From Spodoptera frugiperda (Eukaryota > Arthropoda > Insecta > Lepidoptera > Noctuidae), in contig NC_064228.1 in assembly GCF_023101765.2 (NCBI RefSeq), positions 2,284,501-2,348,500 on the forward strand: DNA of 64,000 bases. Direction: 5' to 3'. Below the pieces are notes generated by a model, which was not told the origin of the DNA, ran no database searches, and saw only the letters and a list, made by a program, of their open reading frames with translations. Below, piece after piece: positions 1-9,222 of this stretch. The translations under genes and the position numbers were made by a program. The number at the start of each line of letters is the position of its first letter. Positions within the stretch are counted from its first letter, which is position 1.

Positions 1-414
1 TTGAAGAAGTATTAAAATATCAGTAGTAAAAATACAGCAGAATCTGTTTCGAAAGCTGACGAAAAAGATTCAGCCTGAAAACTTAAAATTTCGGTATTTC
101 TTCTCCAAGTAGTCAAAGTAGTAATTTTCTAGTCTCCTGCATTAAATTCACCGAAGGAAGTTGGAAACAAGTTTTCCTTTTTTTCTCATCTAATAATTTC
201 TTCTGATTTATTTCGTTGAGGAATCCAAGACAGTCATTCATGTCCTTAAAACGCGTTAGACTTCAGTGTTCAAGTGTTTTCATGATTGTATCTACTGTAG
301 ACCCTGGCTTACAGGAGTTACAGCTTTGGTTTTGGAAGGTTATGGCGGACTGGACCCATTAAAAATAGTATATTATCTAAACAAATATAATTAGCTACAA
401 GGTGAAACATTTAC
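1..414 (-). other. par-1 intron (left part, open at window edge)
   Basis: This is AT-rich intron downstream of the exon ending at 415, with no further exon seen. Bases about 85-120 resemble part of the repeat at 39975-40020 (ATTTCTTCTC then AGTAGTC), possibly an old copy. Confidence 0.6.
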
Positions 415-550
415 CTGTACTTCCCGCGCAGCACCCGCTCCCGCAGCTCGCGCAGCGTGGACCCGTCGAAGGGCAGGCTGCCCGACACCAGCGTGTACAG
501 GATCACGCCCAGCGACCACACGTCCACTTCTGGACCGTCGTATTTCTTGC
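415..550 (-). CDS. par-1: par-1/MARK kinase, sixth kinase-region exon (partial gene; continues past base 1)
   Basis: This exon encodes the C-lobe part of the PAR-1/MARK Ser/Thr kinase domain, about 45 residues from GKKYDGPEVDVWSLG to RELRERVLRGKYR. DVWSLG is the helix-F motif, with its structural Asp and Trp. PAR-1 kinases phosphorylate microtubule-associated and polarity proteins at the cell cortex; that role is family knowledge. The minus-strand acceptor is TTCCAG before GCAAGAAATAC, and the donor is TACAG followed by GTAAAT at 414-411. It enters in phase 1, completing the Gly codon left open by the exon at 1091-1226, and exits in phase 2 with AG of the final Arg codon. The remaining kinase helices, UBA, spacer and KA1 domains must lie to the left of this window. 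It is the most downstream exon visible. Confidence 0.96.
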
Positions 551-835
551 CTGGAACACCACACCATAGTATATTACATTTGTTTTTAGCTGGATAAGAT
601 TACTTCTCCACGGAGAGACATGTGTGTTGACTAAGAATTTTATTAACCTGTTACCAAATCAAAATTGAAACTTAGAAATGGCTAATCTGACTTAAAAAAA
701 ATATGATTAGAGGATTTCGATCACTGTCCGTGTATTTTACAAATTGAAATAACTATAATGCGATTCTGCAAGGCAAATGAGTAGGGTGCTTGATGGTACA
801 TTATAAATGCCGTCCATCGAGATGCATGTCATACA

Positions 836-1050
836 TAACTAGCTAACCCGGCGAACTCCATTTCGCCACCAATGATTATCCCCATTTTCTTGCTTTCCTT
901 GCTCTTGAATTTTTCCTGATTTTTCTTTGCTATAAACCTCACGGAGCCTGAGACCTTTCCAATGAATGCAAAACCGTGGAAATCAGTTTGTGCGTTCTGG
1001 AGTTATAGCGTCAGGAAGGAAAACCCGACTTATTTTTATATTATAGATTC
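836..1050 (+). repeat. Old dispersed lepidopteran repeat in a par-1 intron
   Basis: It begins ACTAGCTAACCCGGCGAACT and contains CGTGGAAATCAGTTTGTGCG and GTTATAGCGTCAGGAAGG. I recognise this as a very common dispersed insect repeat, probably the end of a non-LTR element, but cannot name the family. It fills most of the 540-base intron between the exons at 550 and 1091. Confidence 0.55.
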
Positions 1051-1090
1051 GGTACAACAAATACAAGACTAGTAATCAAGTGAAGGTTAC

Positions 1091-1226
1091 CTTGGAAGAG
1101 TTCAGGCGCGGCGTACGGCGGGCTGCCGCAGAAGGTGTCGAGTTTGGCGCCCGGCGTGAACTCGTTGGAGAAACCAAAGTCCGCTATCTTTATGTTCATC
1201 TCGCCGTCCAACAGGAGATTCTCCGC
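1091..1226 (-). CDS. par-1: par-1/MARK kinase, exon with DFG, activation loop and APE
   Basis: It encodes AENLLLDGEMNIKIADFGF and onward to PPYAAPELFQ. Visible motifs are the catalytic-loop Asn (AEN), the Mg-binding DFG (IADFGFSN), the activation loop LDTFCGSPPYAAPE and the APE motif. In MARK2 the Thr of LDTF (Thr208) is the activating LKB1/MARKK site and the Ser of CGS (Ser212) is inhibitory; both are conserved here, so an active kinase is expected. The acceptor is TTCCAG before GCGGAG and the donor is TTCCAAG followed by GTAACC. The length is 136 nt, entering in phase 0 and leaving in phase 1. It pairs exactly with the exons ending DLK (4984) and starting in the Gly codon (550). Only GEM at the DGEMN turn looks slightly different from the fly protein, as remembered. 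Confidence 0.97.
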
Positions 1227-1570
1227 CTGGAACGTTCCAAGGGACATATTGTAATATACTTACAGGATCATTTTGATTTTCGCTGGGGATCGTAGCAAGA
1301 AACCTGTGAAATAGAGTGATTATAAAATGGATACTATAATACTGGAAGATCCTGTGAGTATTTCCAGCTCAATTCATGATTAAAGACACAATCTTAATTA
1401 TTCTCTAATGAAAACAATAGTTGAGACAAACATTCCTTGAATCCTGACGTCAAAAAAAACAAATAATGAAATAGGTACATGAAAACGGCACTGTTTAATC
1501 TGTATCACAGTACCAAATACAAAAGTAGTATATTTTATACCAACTTAATAGTCCAGTCAAATAAGGTTAA

Positions 1571-2325
1571 ATTAGGTAAGAATCTCGGAATGCGAGATAC
1601 CCAGCTGTAATTTTGTATATACTTGTATATTGACCCCCTAAAACTTGTCTCAAAACCTACATATGGTAGGGTGTAAGCAACCCTTAAAATTCAGGGTCAA
1701 AGGGCCCAAAAATCGTATTTTTGCGGTTTTTTCGAAATAACTCATTTCCTATGGGTTTTTGGCAATTGTATTCAATAGCAATATTGTAGCATACAAAATT
1801 CTCTACAACTTTTGTATAAACTTTTTTTTTATACGGTGAACCGTTTTCGAGATAGAGGAGGCGGAGAGCGCGCGGTCACTGCAAAAAATTTTTTTTCGTC
1901 TCACCTATCCGTGATGGTTGTCTATTGATAGGACATTAAAAAATACGTCATGGTTCCTAAAACCATTTTTCGTCAAAATCAATCGTTTGAAAGATAGACG
2001 CTTCCAAAGTGGAAAAATGAGGTCTATAGAATGTGTCCTGCCCTCTAACTTTTAAAATAAGTGAGTAAGAAAACTAAAAAAAATATATGCTGTAGATTTT
2101 AATGGAAACTTTCAATGAAAATTGGTTTGAACGAGATATCATAATTAGTTTTTAAGAATTGATTAAAAGAATTGAGAAAGTGGAAATTTAAGTGTGTTTT
2201 TATTAAAAATGTATCAATCATATCTAGTGTTGGGTAAATAGCCGGCTACTTTGAGTTATTATCGATTATAATCCATTAATAGCCATTAATAGCCTACCAA
2301 TGGATGATAACCCTGCTATTAATGT
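1571..2325 (+). repeat. Left arm of the inverted repeat
   Basis: It pairs with 4271-4837 in reverse complement. It includes a GC-rich GGCGGAGAGCGCGCGGTCAC stretch that matches the right arm's GGCGCGCGCTCTCCGCC, and an inner AT-rich part with repeated CATTAATAGC words. Confidence 0.8.
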
Positions 2326-2698
2326 ATAGTTAGAAAAATAAATGCTTTTTTTGTTTTATTGTAAAATCTGTGGGTGTAAACATAAATTGTGTGCCTGTAC
2401 GCAGTGTGATTCAACATATTGTTATTCTTTTTATTTATTTTCACTATTTGTATACCAAAAAGTGTTAATAATAAAATAAATAGGTACACATTTTTCACAT
2501 TCACGGGAAATTCAGTTTTGTTAATTTAGAGATCCAATACTATAAAAAATATAATTACTATTGACACATCGCTTTGTGATTTAACCATATATGTACCTAA
2601 TTAATTAATTTTACCTATAAAATAATTTTAACCGATACGTAAAAATGTAAGGTACATTAAGTAAGTTAGTTATTAGCTATTTTGAGTCGATAGTAGGT

Positions 2699-3735
2699 AA
2701 CATGCATGCGCACTTCCGACGTTTGGCTCCTAAGTTGGAACGGACGGGGGCTGCACTTAAGCGGCTCCTGCCCAACCTCGGGGGGCCAAACGCCTCCTGC
2801 CCGAGGTTGTACGCGGGGATCGTGCGGTCCATGGCCCTCTACGGCGCCCCTGTGTGGGCGCCGAACCTGATGCGGCGGCCAACTCGGGCGCTGCTCACGT
2901 CCCAGAGGGTCATGGCCATCCTTGATTCGCGGATATCGCACGATCTCCGGAGAGGAGGCTAACCTCCTTGCCGGACTACTGCCGTGGGATTTGGAGGCGA
3001 AGGTGCTCGCGCGCGTGTTCAGTTTGCGCGCCGACGCGTGTCGCCGGGGCGAAACTCCACTGCCGCGCCAGATTAGTGCGTGGCGGGATGAGCTCCGGCG
3101 CGATCTCATGGCGGAATGGCAACAACGACTGTCGCAACCGAGGGCTGGGCTCGCTGTCATTGCAGCGATAAGTCCCCTCTTTGAGGAGTGGCTTGAGAGG
3201 CACCACGGCGTCCTCACCTACCGCCTGACGCAGGTGCTTACCGGACATGGGAGTTTCGGTAGGTTCCTGTTTCTGATTTGCTGTGAGGACCGCCCGGAGG
3301 ACACAGTGGAGCATACGTGGCGGTTTGCCCTAGGTGGGCTGAGCACCGCCGTGTCCTCAGGGATGTGGTCGGTGAACCTCAAGCGTCCGGTGGTTCAGAC
3401 CATGGTGCGGAGCGAGGGGGACTGGGATGCCGTGTCCTCCTTCGTCGGGTAGCAAGGGTAGCTCGCCGCCCGACCAGAACCAGACCCGTGCGTGCGGCGC
3501 ATCACGTTCCGCGCGCGCCTCAAAGAGCCATCAGACCACCACAGATGGGGCCCAGTAGGGGTGATGCCTGATCCGGAGTTGCGGACTACCTAGCGGGTTT
3601 ACCGGAGCTCCGGTTCGAAATGCAGATGTAGGAACGGGGTGGTTTTTTGTCAGTAAGAGTTTTACACTCCCTCTCGCCTCACCTAAGGCGAGAGAAGTCA
3701 TTGGATGATTTCCCCTTCAAAAAAAAAGGAGGTAA
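2699..3735 (+). pseudogene. 3' end of an R1/Jockey-type non-LTR retrotransposon, frameshifted
   Basis: This GC-rich island encodes the end of a LINE ORF2. First comes the post-catalytic RT segment (RLYAGIVRSMALYGAPVWAP), then after a frameshift near 2918 RGYRTISGEEANLLAGLLPW and VLTGHGSFGRFLF. The CCHC-like tail motif CCEDRPEDTVEHT follows, with its last Cys (MAVCPRWAEHRRVL) in another frame near 3317, then a stop. The catalytic YxDD box is absent, so the copy is 5'-truncated and dead. The 3' UTR ends with a GCCTCACCTAAGGCGAGAG hairpin, GTCATTGGATGATTTCCC and an A-run. It sits between the arms of the foldback element, so it is either cargo or a nested insertion. Clade assignment is from the look of the tail only. 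Confidence 0.8.
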
Positions 3736-4270
3736 CATTCATCCCCGCACCCCCGCACCGCAGGAAAAATAACGTAGGTATATATCACACAACTGGAATT
3801 TGGAAAACAGACCGTCAAGTATAGATACGAAAATGATTTCCACATGGATTCGGAACCTTTCTATCCAACATCAGAAATCGATGAAATATCCTGTGACTGT
3901 AATGAACCTGGGGGCCTACTCCGGTTCTCGAATCCGAAGTTTCGTTTAATCTTCGGCCGTAGTTTTTATTGGTTTACTGATAGAATTACTTGAAATAACG
4001 TTTTATTTTTAATTTCATATCAAAACCTATTATTTATTTTCATTTCATCGTTCATTTTAGTTCCCGAAAGTTCGCAATAAATAGAATTGTAGTACGAAAT
4101 CTGCGAAGTTGCGGACGAAACTTCGCTTTTCGTTGAATAAGAGTAGGCCTGCAACTGCAAGCCTACTTTTAAATTGCACATTTATTTACTATAAAGAAAT
4201 ATGATGAAAATGAAGTCTAATCTGACAGTCCTAAGCCTGAAAACCATGAAGGGAAATTTTCAATCACTAA

Positions 4271-4837
4271 AATAACATTAATAGCAGGGTTATCAGCCAA
4301 AATTGGCTATTAATGGCTATTAACTGCTTTTAATCGATTATTAGCCAAATGATATTAACCGGATTATTATCATTGCCCATCACTAATCATTCATTCGATA
4401 GACCTCATTTGTCCACTTTGGAAGCGTCTATCTTTAAAACGATTGATTTTGACGAAAAATGGTTTTAGGAACCATGACGTATTTTTTTAGTATCCATGTA
4501 CGGATAGGTTAGACGAAAAAAAAATTTTGTTGAAGAATGCAGTGGCGCGCGCTCTCCGCCCTCTATCTCGAAAACGATTCATGCGTATAAAAAATCTTTA
4601 TACAAAAGTTGTAGAGAATTTTGTATGCCACAATATTGCTATTGAATACAACTGCCAAAAACCCATAGGAAATGAGATATTTCGAAAAAACCGCAAAAAT
4701 ACGATTTTTGGGCCCTTTGATGAATAGGGTTGCTTACATACCATATGTAGGTTTTGAGACAAGTTTTAGGGGGTCAAAATACAAGTAATGCAAAATTACA
4801 GCTGGGTATCTCGAACGAGGTGAATTCCTAAATTGAC
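4271..4837 (-). repeat. Right arm of the inverted repeat
   Basis: The reverse complement of the left arm, without the ~190-base extra block. The outer end reads CTGGGTATCTCGAACGAGGT, and the match to the left arm fades at about 4837. Confidence 0.8.
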
Positions 4838-4848
4838 ATTGTATCAGC

Positions 4849-4947
4849 GAAATTCTTCATCTATGAATATGGAAGTATAGCATATTTTATACTAAGATAT
4901 ATTGTATTGGAGAGTGAAATTCTTCATCTATGTGTATGAAAGTATGG
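4849..4947 (+). repeat. Short tandem duplication (~67-bp unit)
   Basis: GAAATTCTTCATCTATG occurs at 4849 and again at 4916, each followed by a similar GAAGTAT/GAAAGTAT stretch. The second copy runs up to the donor side of the HRDLK exon. Confidence 0.7.
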
Positions 4948-4983
4948 GAGTATGTATAATTGTATATATATCGAAGGTGTCAC

Positions 4984-5106
4984 CTTGAGATCCCTGTGTA
5001 TGATCCTCTTCTGATGGCAGTACTGTACGGCGGAGACGATCTGTCGGAACTTGGCGCGCGCCTCCTTCTCCTTCATGCGCCCGTGGAGCACGAGGTAGTC
5101 GAACAC
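4984..5106 (-). CDS. par-1: par-1/MARK kinase, exon with the HRDLK catalytic loop
   Basis: An exon of 41 codons in phase 0 at both ends, from VFDYLVLHGRMKEKEARAKF to IIHRDLK. HRDLK carries the catalytic-base Asp, and QYCHQKRIIHRDLK is typical of the CAMK-group MARK/AMPK-related kinases. The acceptor is GTTCCAG before GTGTTCGAC and the donor is CTCAAG followed by GTGACA. The next exon downstream is 3.8 kb away, and that intron holds the large inverted-repeat element at 1571-4837. The donor lies about 150 bases from the right end of that element, close enough for an RNA fold-back in the pre-mRNA to matter for this splice site; that last point is inference. Confidence 0.97.
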
Positions 5107-5219
5107 CTGGAACAGATCACCATAATATTATAATACATTGTTTTTTATTATAAAAAGACATATAAAGAAATAGCCGTCTAGTGACGCTAGAGTAGAATAC
5201 ATTTATCACCACCTCTTCC

Positions 5220-5550
5220 CGTGGCTGTTGTAACTACATATTTGACAGAGACCGGACTGCAGTGTCCTCTGATAAACCTGAGCCTTTTAAACTGCGATCT
5301 CCAACCCGCTAGCAATTAAATTCATCACCGGGAGAACCAATTACCCCCTCTCTAAGCTCTCTCAAATTTCTAACCACCCAAAAGGTCGGCAACACACTTG
5401 TAACACCTCTGGTGCTTCGGGCGTTCCACGTGCGGCGGCGATTGCTTACCATCAGTTGATCCGTCTGCTCGTTTACTGGCTTATCTCAAAAAATAGGCCT
5501 ATAGTCCAGCAGCGGACCGTCACAGGCTGTTGATGATGATGACGATAAAA
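5220..5550 (+). repeat. Old dispersed repeat with an RTE-like tail in a par-1 intron
   Basis: It contains AAAAGGTCGGCAACACACTT, GATTGCTTACCATCAGTTGA and TCCGTCTGCTCGTTTACTGG, words of a very common lepidopteran repeat. They are followed by GTCCAGCAGCGGACCGTCAC and a GATGATGATGA run, like the tail of RTE-type LINEs. It is probably two adjacent or fused insertions. It fills most of the intron 5107-5565. Confidence 0.55.
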
Positions 5551-5565
5551 TAAAGGTATACACAC

Positions 5566-5673
5566 CTCGCCTCCTGACGCGTACTCCATGACGAGGTACA
5601 GCGTCTTCTCAGTCTCTATCACCTGGAACAGCTTCACTATGTTCGGATGGTCCAGCATCTTCATTATCCGTAC
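5566..5673 (-). CDS. par-1: par-1/MARK kinase, exon with N-lobe strands 4-5 and hinge
   Basis: An exon of 36 codons in phase 0 at both ends, from VRIMKMLDHPNIVKLFQ to LVMEYASGGE. The LDHPNIVKLFQVIET segment follows helix C. YLVMEYASGGE is the hinge that lines the ATP pocket, with Met as the probable gatekeeper-adjacent residue. The acceptor is TTTCCAG before GTACGG and the donor is GGCGAG followed by GTGTGT. It is bracketed by the exons ending in FRE and starting in VFD, and together these read as an uninterrupted MARK kinase sequence. The 459-base intron to its left is filled by an old repeat and an RTE-like tail (see 5220-5550). Confidence 0.97.
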
Positions 5674-5727
5674 CTGGAAACACAAACATTCAGTTATTTA
5701 AACATAAGGATCATTAGCACAAGTTTT

Positions 5728-5791
5728 TTTAAGGGGGAATATCATCCAATGACTTCTCCAGCCTTGGGCGAGGCGAGAGGGAGTTTTAAAA
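5728..5791 (-). repeat. 3'-terminal fragment of the R1/Jockey-type LINE family
   Basis: On the minus strand it reads CTCCCTCTCGCCTCGCCCAA, then GTCATTGGATGATATTCCCC. This is the same 3' end as the copy at 2699-3735 with a similar terminal run. It is heavily 5'-truncated. Confidence 0.7.
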
Positions 5792-6220
5792 TCTTATTCA
5801 CTCTAAACCACCTGGATGTGTAGACTGCAGTATAACATGACTGATTCTCGTATAGAACTTTAACGCGTGATTTTATTGAATAAATTCTTTTCTCCGAAAA
5901 TATTTTGCAGCCACAAGACGATCAACTTTTAAAAAGTATTAATTCATACTTTAGAGTCGATTAAACTCGTTTATGACTAAGTGATAATCCTTTAATAAAT
6001 TAGTAGATAATTGGCCAATTTATATCACCCATTGAGGGCCAACGGTAGCTGTCAAATATTGACTGTTTGACGGCTTGATTGATGATTGACTGTTTCCTAG
6101 TATACAGCTGAACGATTCTAGGGAATTCGCTATAGAAAATACAGTACTTTAATCTACATTTTTTTTTTTGGGTTTTCACAAATTTTATTGGTAACTAGTC
6201 TGTATGTAATGGAAAGTAGC

Positions 6221-6340
6221 TGGCGGGACGAACTCGACATCTATGTGGCCGCAAAAAGCTTTAAACAGCGAGTAGTGGAAGGAGGGTAAGGAGGCCTTTG
6301 CCCTGCAGTGGGACGATCATGGCTGAAATAAATCTGGTCT
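6221..6340 (+). pseudogene. RTE-type LINE ORF2 C-terminus remnant
   Basis: WRDELDIYVAAKSFKQRV is followed by a one-base frameshift and then WKEGKEAFALQWDDHG and a stop at 6326. The W-K-E-G-x-E-A-F-A-x-Q-W ending is diagnostic of lepidopteran RTE LINEs as I know them. It is truncated, frameshifted and dead, and sits just outside the donor of the glycine-loop exon. Confidence 0.75.
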
Positions 6341-6382
6341 GTAATAGTAACTTAACAATTAAAAATATATTGAAGATGGTAC

Positions 6383-6531
6383 CTCTCTGAACAGCTTCTG
6401 CAGTGATCCAGGGTTGAGTTGTGTCTTATCAATGATCTTGATGGCGACCTCCTTGCCGGTCGGCACATGTTTCGCTAGCTTCACCTTAGCGAAGTTGCCT
6501 TTACCGATTGTCTTTAATAGCTTGTACTTTC
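6383..6531 (-). CDS. par-1: par-1/MARK kinase, exon with glycine-rich loop and VAIK lysine
   Basis: This exon starts the catalytic domain, KYKLLKTIGKGNFAKVKLAK through QKLFRE, preceded by the last two bases of a Gly codon. IGKGNFAKV is the nucleotide-binding glycine loop. VAIKIIDK supplies the ATP-coordinating Lys. The Glu of LFRE at the end is in the position of the helix-C Glu region. The acceptor is GTTTCCAG before GAAAGTAC and the donor is AGAGAG followed by GTACCA. The length of 149 nt (2 + 49 codons) keeps phase with both neighbours. There is no break or missing key residue. A short RTE LINE remnant lies 57 bases past the donor in the next intron. Confidence 0.97.
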
Positions 6532-7393
6532 CTGGAAACAAAGAGAATTATGTTCAAGATTTGTTACAAAATATTAGCTTTCAAACTCATACTAATCTCT
6601 CATTTTGCTGGAACTCTATAGAAACAATGCTCATATACCTAGTCATCACATGTTCTATTTAAGATTATTTTACAAATAGCGTCAAGTAACACATCTGCGT
6701 ATTGATTTATCCAGTAACTTTTGTTAAAGAATTTCTTAGTTTCTTCTTTGAAATATATTGACCACCAATAAGACAACGTCAGACCAACTAACTAAACATA
6801 CACCACTAGTTCAATAAATAAAAGTATAAAATTTAAACTCCATTTTGATTAAACAGCAACTTCGTAACAAGTTTAAGGCTAGCAAAAGGTCGAGGCTTAT
6901 AGATATTATTTTCCTTCCAGTTTCATTAAGTAGCCTGTACTCCTGAACACTCACGACGGAAAGTTACCATTTTCCAGTAAGTTTCTAGAACTTTCTAAGT
7001 TAGCTGGTTTCATTTTCTTCTAGGTTTTATGTTTGCAAGTTGGTAAGTTTCACGAAGGCTTTAGAAGAAGCTTTTTAACTTAAAAAAGTTGTTAAACAAG
7101 TGTTGCGTTGGGACAATTTAATATGGACTTTATAAAGAAAGTAGGACGGTTAGTTTTAGATATACAGACATTTTGTATCCTTTCTTAATAATAATAAATA
7201 TTTTTAAAAAGATTTTCAATCGTATAACACACTCACTCAGCTATGCGACGTTCAGCGCGGATATGAGCCCCTAGTGTGGCTTGAAACTAGTCGAGTTAAC
7301 TCGTAAAGTCGTTGAACGTTAAGCTTGTGGCTTTCATTGGCTGTCGTCTAATAGTTCTAATCATGATGACTGAGTAGATTGATGGGTACTGAC

Positions 7394-7493
7394 CAATGTG
7401 TGGTTCCTCTGAGGCCCGCGAGCGCGACGAGACCCGGGCGCTGCCGCCCGATGTGCCCCCGCCGCCCGCTCCCGCCGACGACTCCGACGCACT
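7394..7493 (-). CDS. par-1: par-1/MARK kinase, linker exon just before the kinase domain
   Basis: This exon encodes SASESSAGAGGGGTSGGSAR then VSSRSRASEEPHI, plus the first base of a Gly codon. The SEEPHIG ending matches the SxEQPHIG/SEEPHIG lead-in that directly precedes GKYKLLK in animal MARK/PAR-1 proteins. The upstream part is a low-complexity Gly/Ser linker and is GC-rich, unlike the surrounding intron. The acceptor is TTTTTGCAG before AGTGCG and the donor is CACATTG followed by GTCAGT. It is entered in phase 0 and left in phase 1. The upstream exon is not adjacent: the best phase-compatible candidate is the coding exon ending at 43009, 35.5 kb away. Other isoforms could use alternative first exons in between or beyond the window. 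Confidence 0.93.
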
Positions 7494-7969
7494 CTGCAAA
7501 AATAAACAATCACATATTAATATTGAGACAAAATACATGGGTGAAGCCAAGAAACTAATTGTCATAGTTATAGGGGGAAAATATGGGTGTTTTGAAATCT
7601 CCATAATCGACCTTAGCATCTAATCTCCTCAAAATATTTATGAAAGCAGCTACTAGCAACGTCTATGTCATTGAGCGTATGAGAAATGGATTTGAAATGC
7701 TGTTTGTTTATATCCACTGGTTTATTGATTAGCTTATGAACAGTTTACTTCAGATCCTAGATAAACACTCATCATATTTGTATTTTTTTTTAAATATTTA
7801 GCAACACAACCACTACTTACAAATTCATACCAGTTAACTAAGTAGTCTTCATTCTACAAATCTCTCAATTTATCAACGAACAATCTATCTGATTCCTATA
7901 CCAACTATATCACCTGCGTATTCCCCTACGTTGAAAAGATAATAAGGCATCAAAGATAAAGAAATTCCC

Positions 7970-8105
7970 AGCTACCGTGGGTAAACTGGGTACCATGGAC
8001 GGGTAGCCACGGTGCCGGTGCGAGGGGTCATCGACCGCGGCGACTAGGGCTCCCCGCGAATGACGGAGTAACGTAGGCACTGGGAAATAGGAGCCGCTCG
8101 CATTA
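7970..8105. other. GC-rich patch in the giant intron
   Basis: A block that is clearly richer in G and C than its surroundings, with GGTACCATGGACGGGTAGCC and CGACCGCGGCGACTAGGGCT. Its reading frames show no known protein. It may be a repeat fragment or an alternative promoter or exon; I cannot decide. Confidence 0.35.
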
Positions 8106-9130
8106 TGAGGAATGTGCAATTGTTTTCACTTCGCTTTTTTTGTGTTTGTGTTACTAGAGTCACAATGAAATAGGGTTTTGTTATTAATTTTTAGAGGTTA
8201 GATGGAGGAATTATTTTGACACTCCCGGTTTTCAACGAATTCTGTAAAATTTTTGTGATCCTTAAATTGTTATCAGAGGTCTGAGTATGATATGTGCGTA
8301 TAAAATTTTAATTTCTAGCCGAAATAATTAAAACGATCCTAATAAATAATCTCTGGATTGATAAATGTTTTGACAGAAAATCATTATCTAATATATCACA
8401 AATCTCATCATTCTCGGCTCTATTGGTTAACAAACCAAAATATCAATATTTCATTCACAGACGTAACTATTATCATAACAAAATCGTAATTTCATTGGCT
8501 AAACTCACATTACACATGAATAGGCTGAAAATAAATAACCTTTATAACTAATATACTCAGCCATTACAATCCGTAATAAGGACATAACCATACGTATTGT
8601 TTTGAGCCAATTTATCTCCAATGAGTACACATAAAATGGGTTGTATTGGAAATGAAAGCAAACCCTATTGTTTAGACAATAAAGTCAATATTTAATTATG
8701 TATCAAGGTCAGTTCATTAACATAGTCGACTTGGGAACAGCATAATTATGTTTTGTTTATCTCATTCCGAAGAATTGATGTGGTCCAGTCAGTTCTGTAG
8801 ATATTAGCAGGTTCAATCACTAATTTATTTATTTGAATTGCTCGAGAATCGCCACAAATCTGATTACCGACTTGGTCAAAGTGTATTTTGAGTTACTTCA
8901 TTTCAATAATAAGTTACCTAGTAGCAAAATCTGAATTATGTGCCCGATGTATATTAAGAATGATAATAAGTTTGTTGCATTAGCCTTTGTTGCACCAATG
9001 ACGAACAACGTCATAAACAGGCGAAAAAAGGAAGATAGAATTTATATCATTGACTTTCCTATCAGTACCTATTAATTTATCGAATTAATTTCATTCGTTA
9101 GAGTAATGGAAACGAAGATTATCTGTGGTT

Positions 9131-9222
9131 TTTCGAAAAGGCCAATCAAAGCGCCGAATGCGCTCTCGTTTCGAAACTTTCATTCGTAGAACCAATATCA
9201 TACTAAGGGTACAGATCATATT
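9131..9222 (-). repeat. Fragment of a small MITE family (partner of 63387-63543)
   Basis: CCAATCAAAGCGCCGAATGC, then GCTCTCGTTTCGAAAC, and the end CATACTAAGGGTAC. The reverse complement matches the left half of the element at 63387-63543 (GTATCCTTAGTATGA, then CGAAACGAGAGCGCGTTCGG). The inner ACGTTTAAAGTAAT block is not recognisable here. Confidence 0.55.

Larger units (their letters stand above)
1571..4837. mobile_element. Long-inverted-repeat (foldback-type) element in a par-1 intron
   Basis: The left arm (about 1571-2325) and the right arm (about 4271-4837) are reverse complements. Both contain CGAGATACCCAGCTGTAATT-type outer ends, CATATGTAGGTTTTGAGACA, and inner ends with CATTAATAGCAGGGTTATC. 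Over about 117 bases beginning GGGCCCAAAAATCG I count three mismatches by eye, so the arms are well preserved. The left arm has about 190 extra bases (about 2038-2225). The central part holds a LINE fragment (2699-3735). No transposase was seen and target duplications could not be fixed, so the superfamily is unknown. It occupies nearly all of the intron between the HRDLK exon and the AEN exon. Confidence 0.8.
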
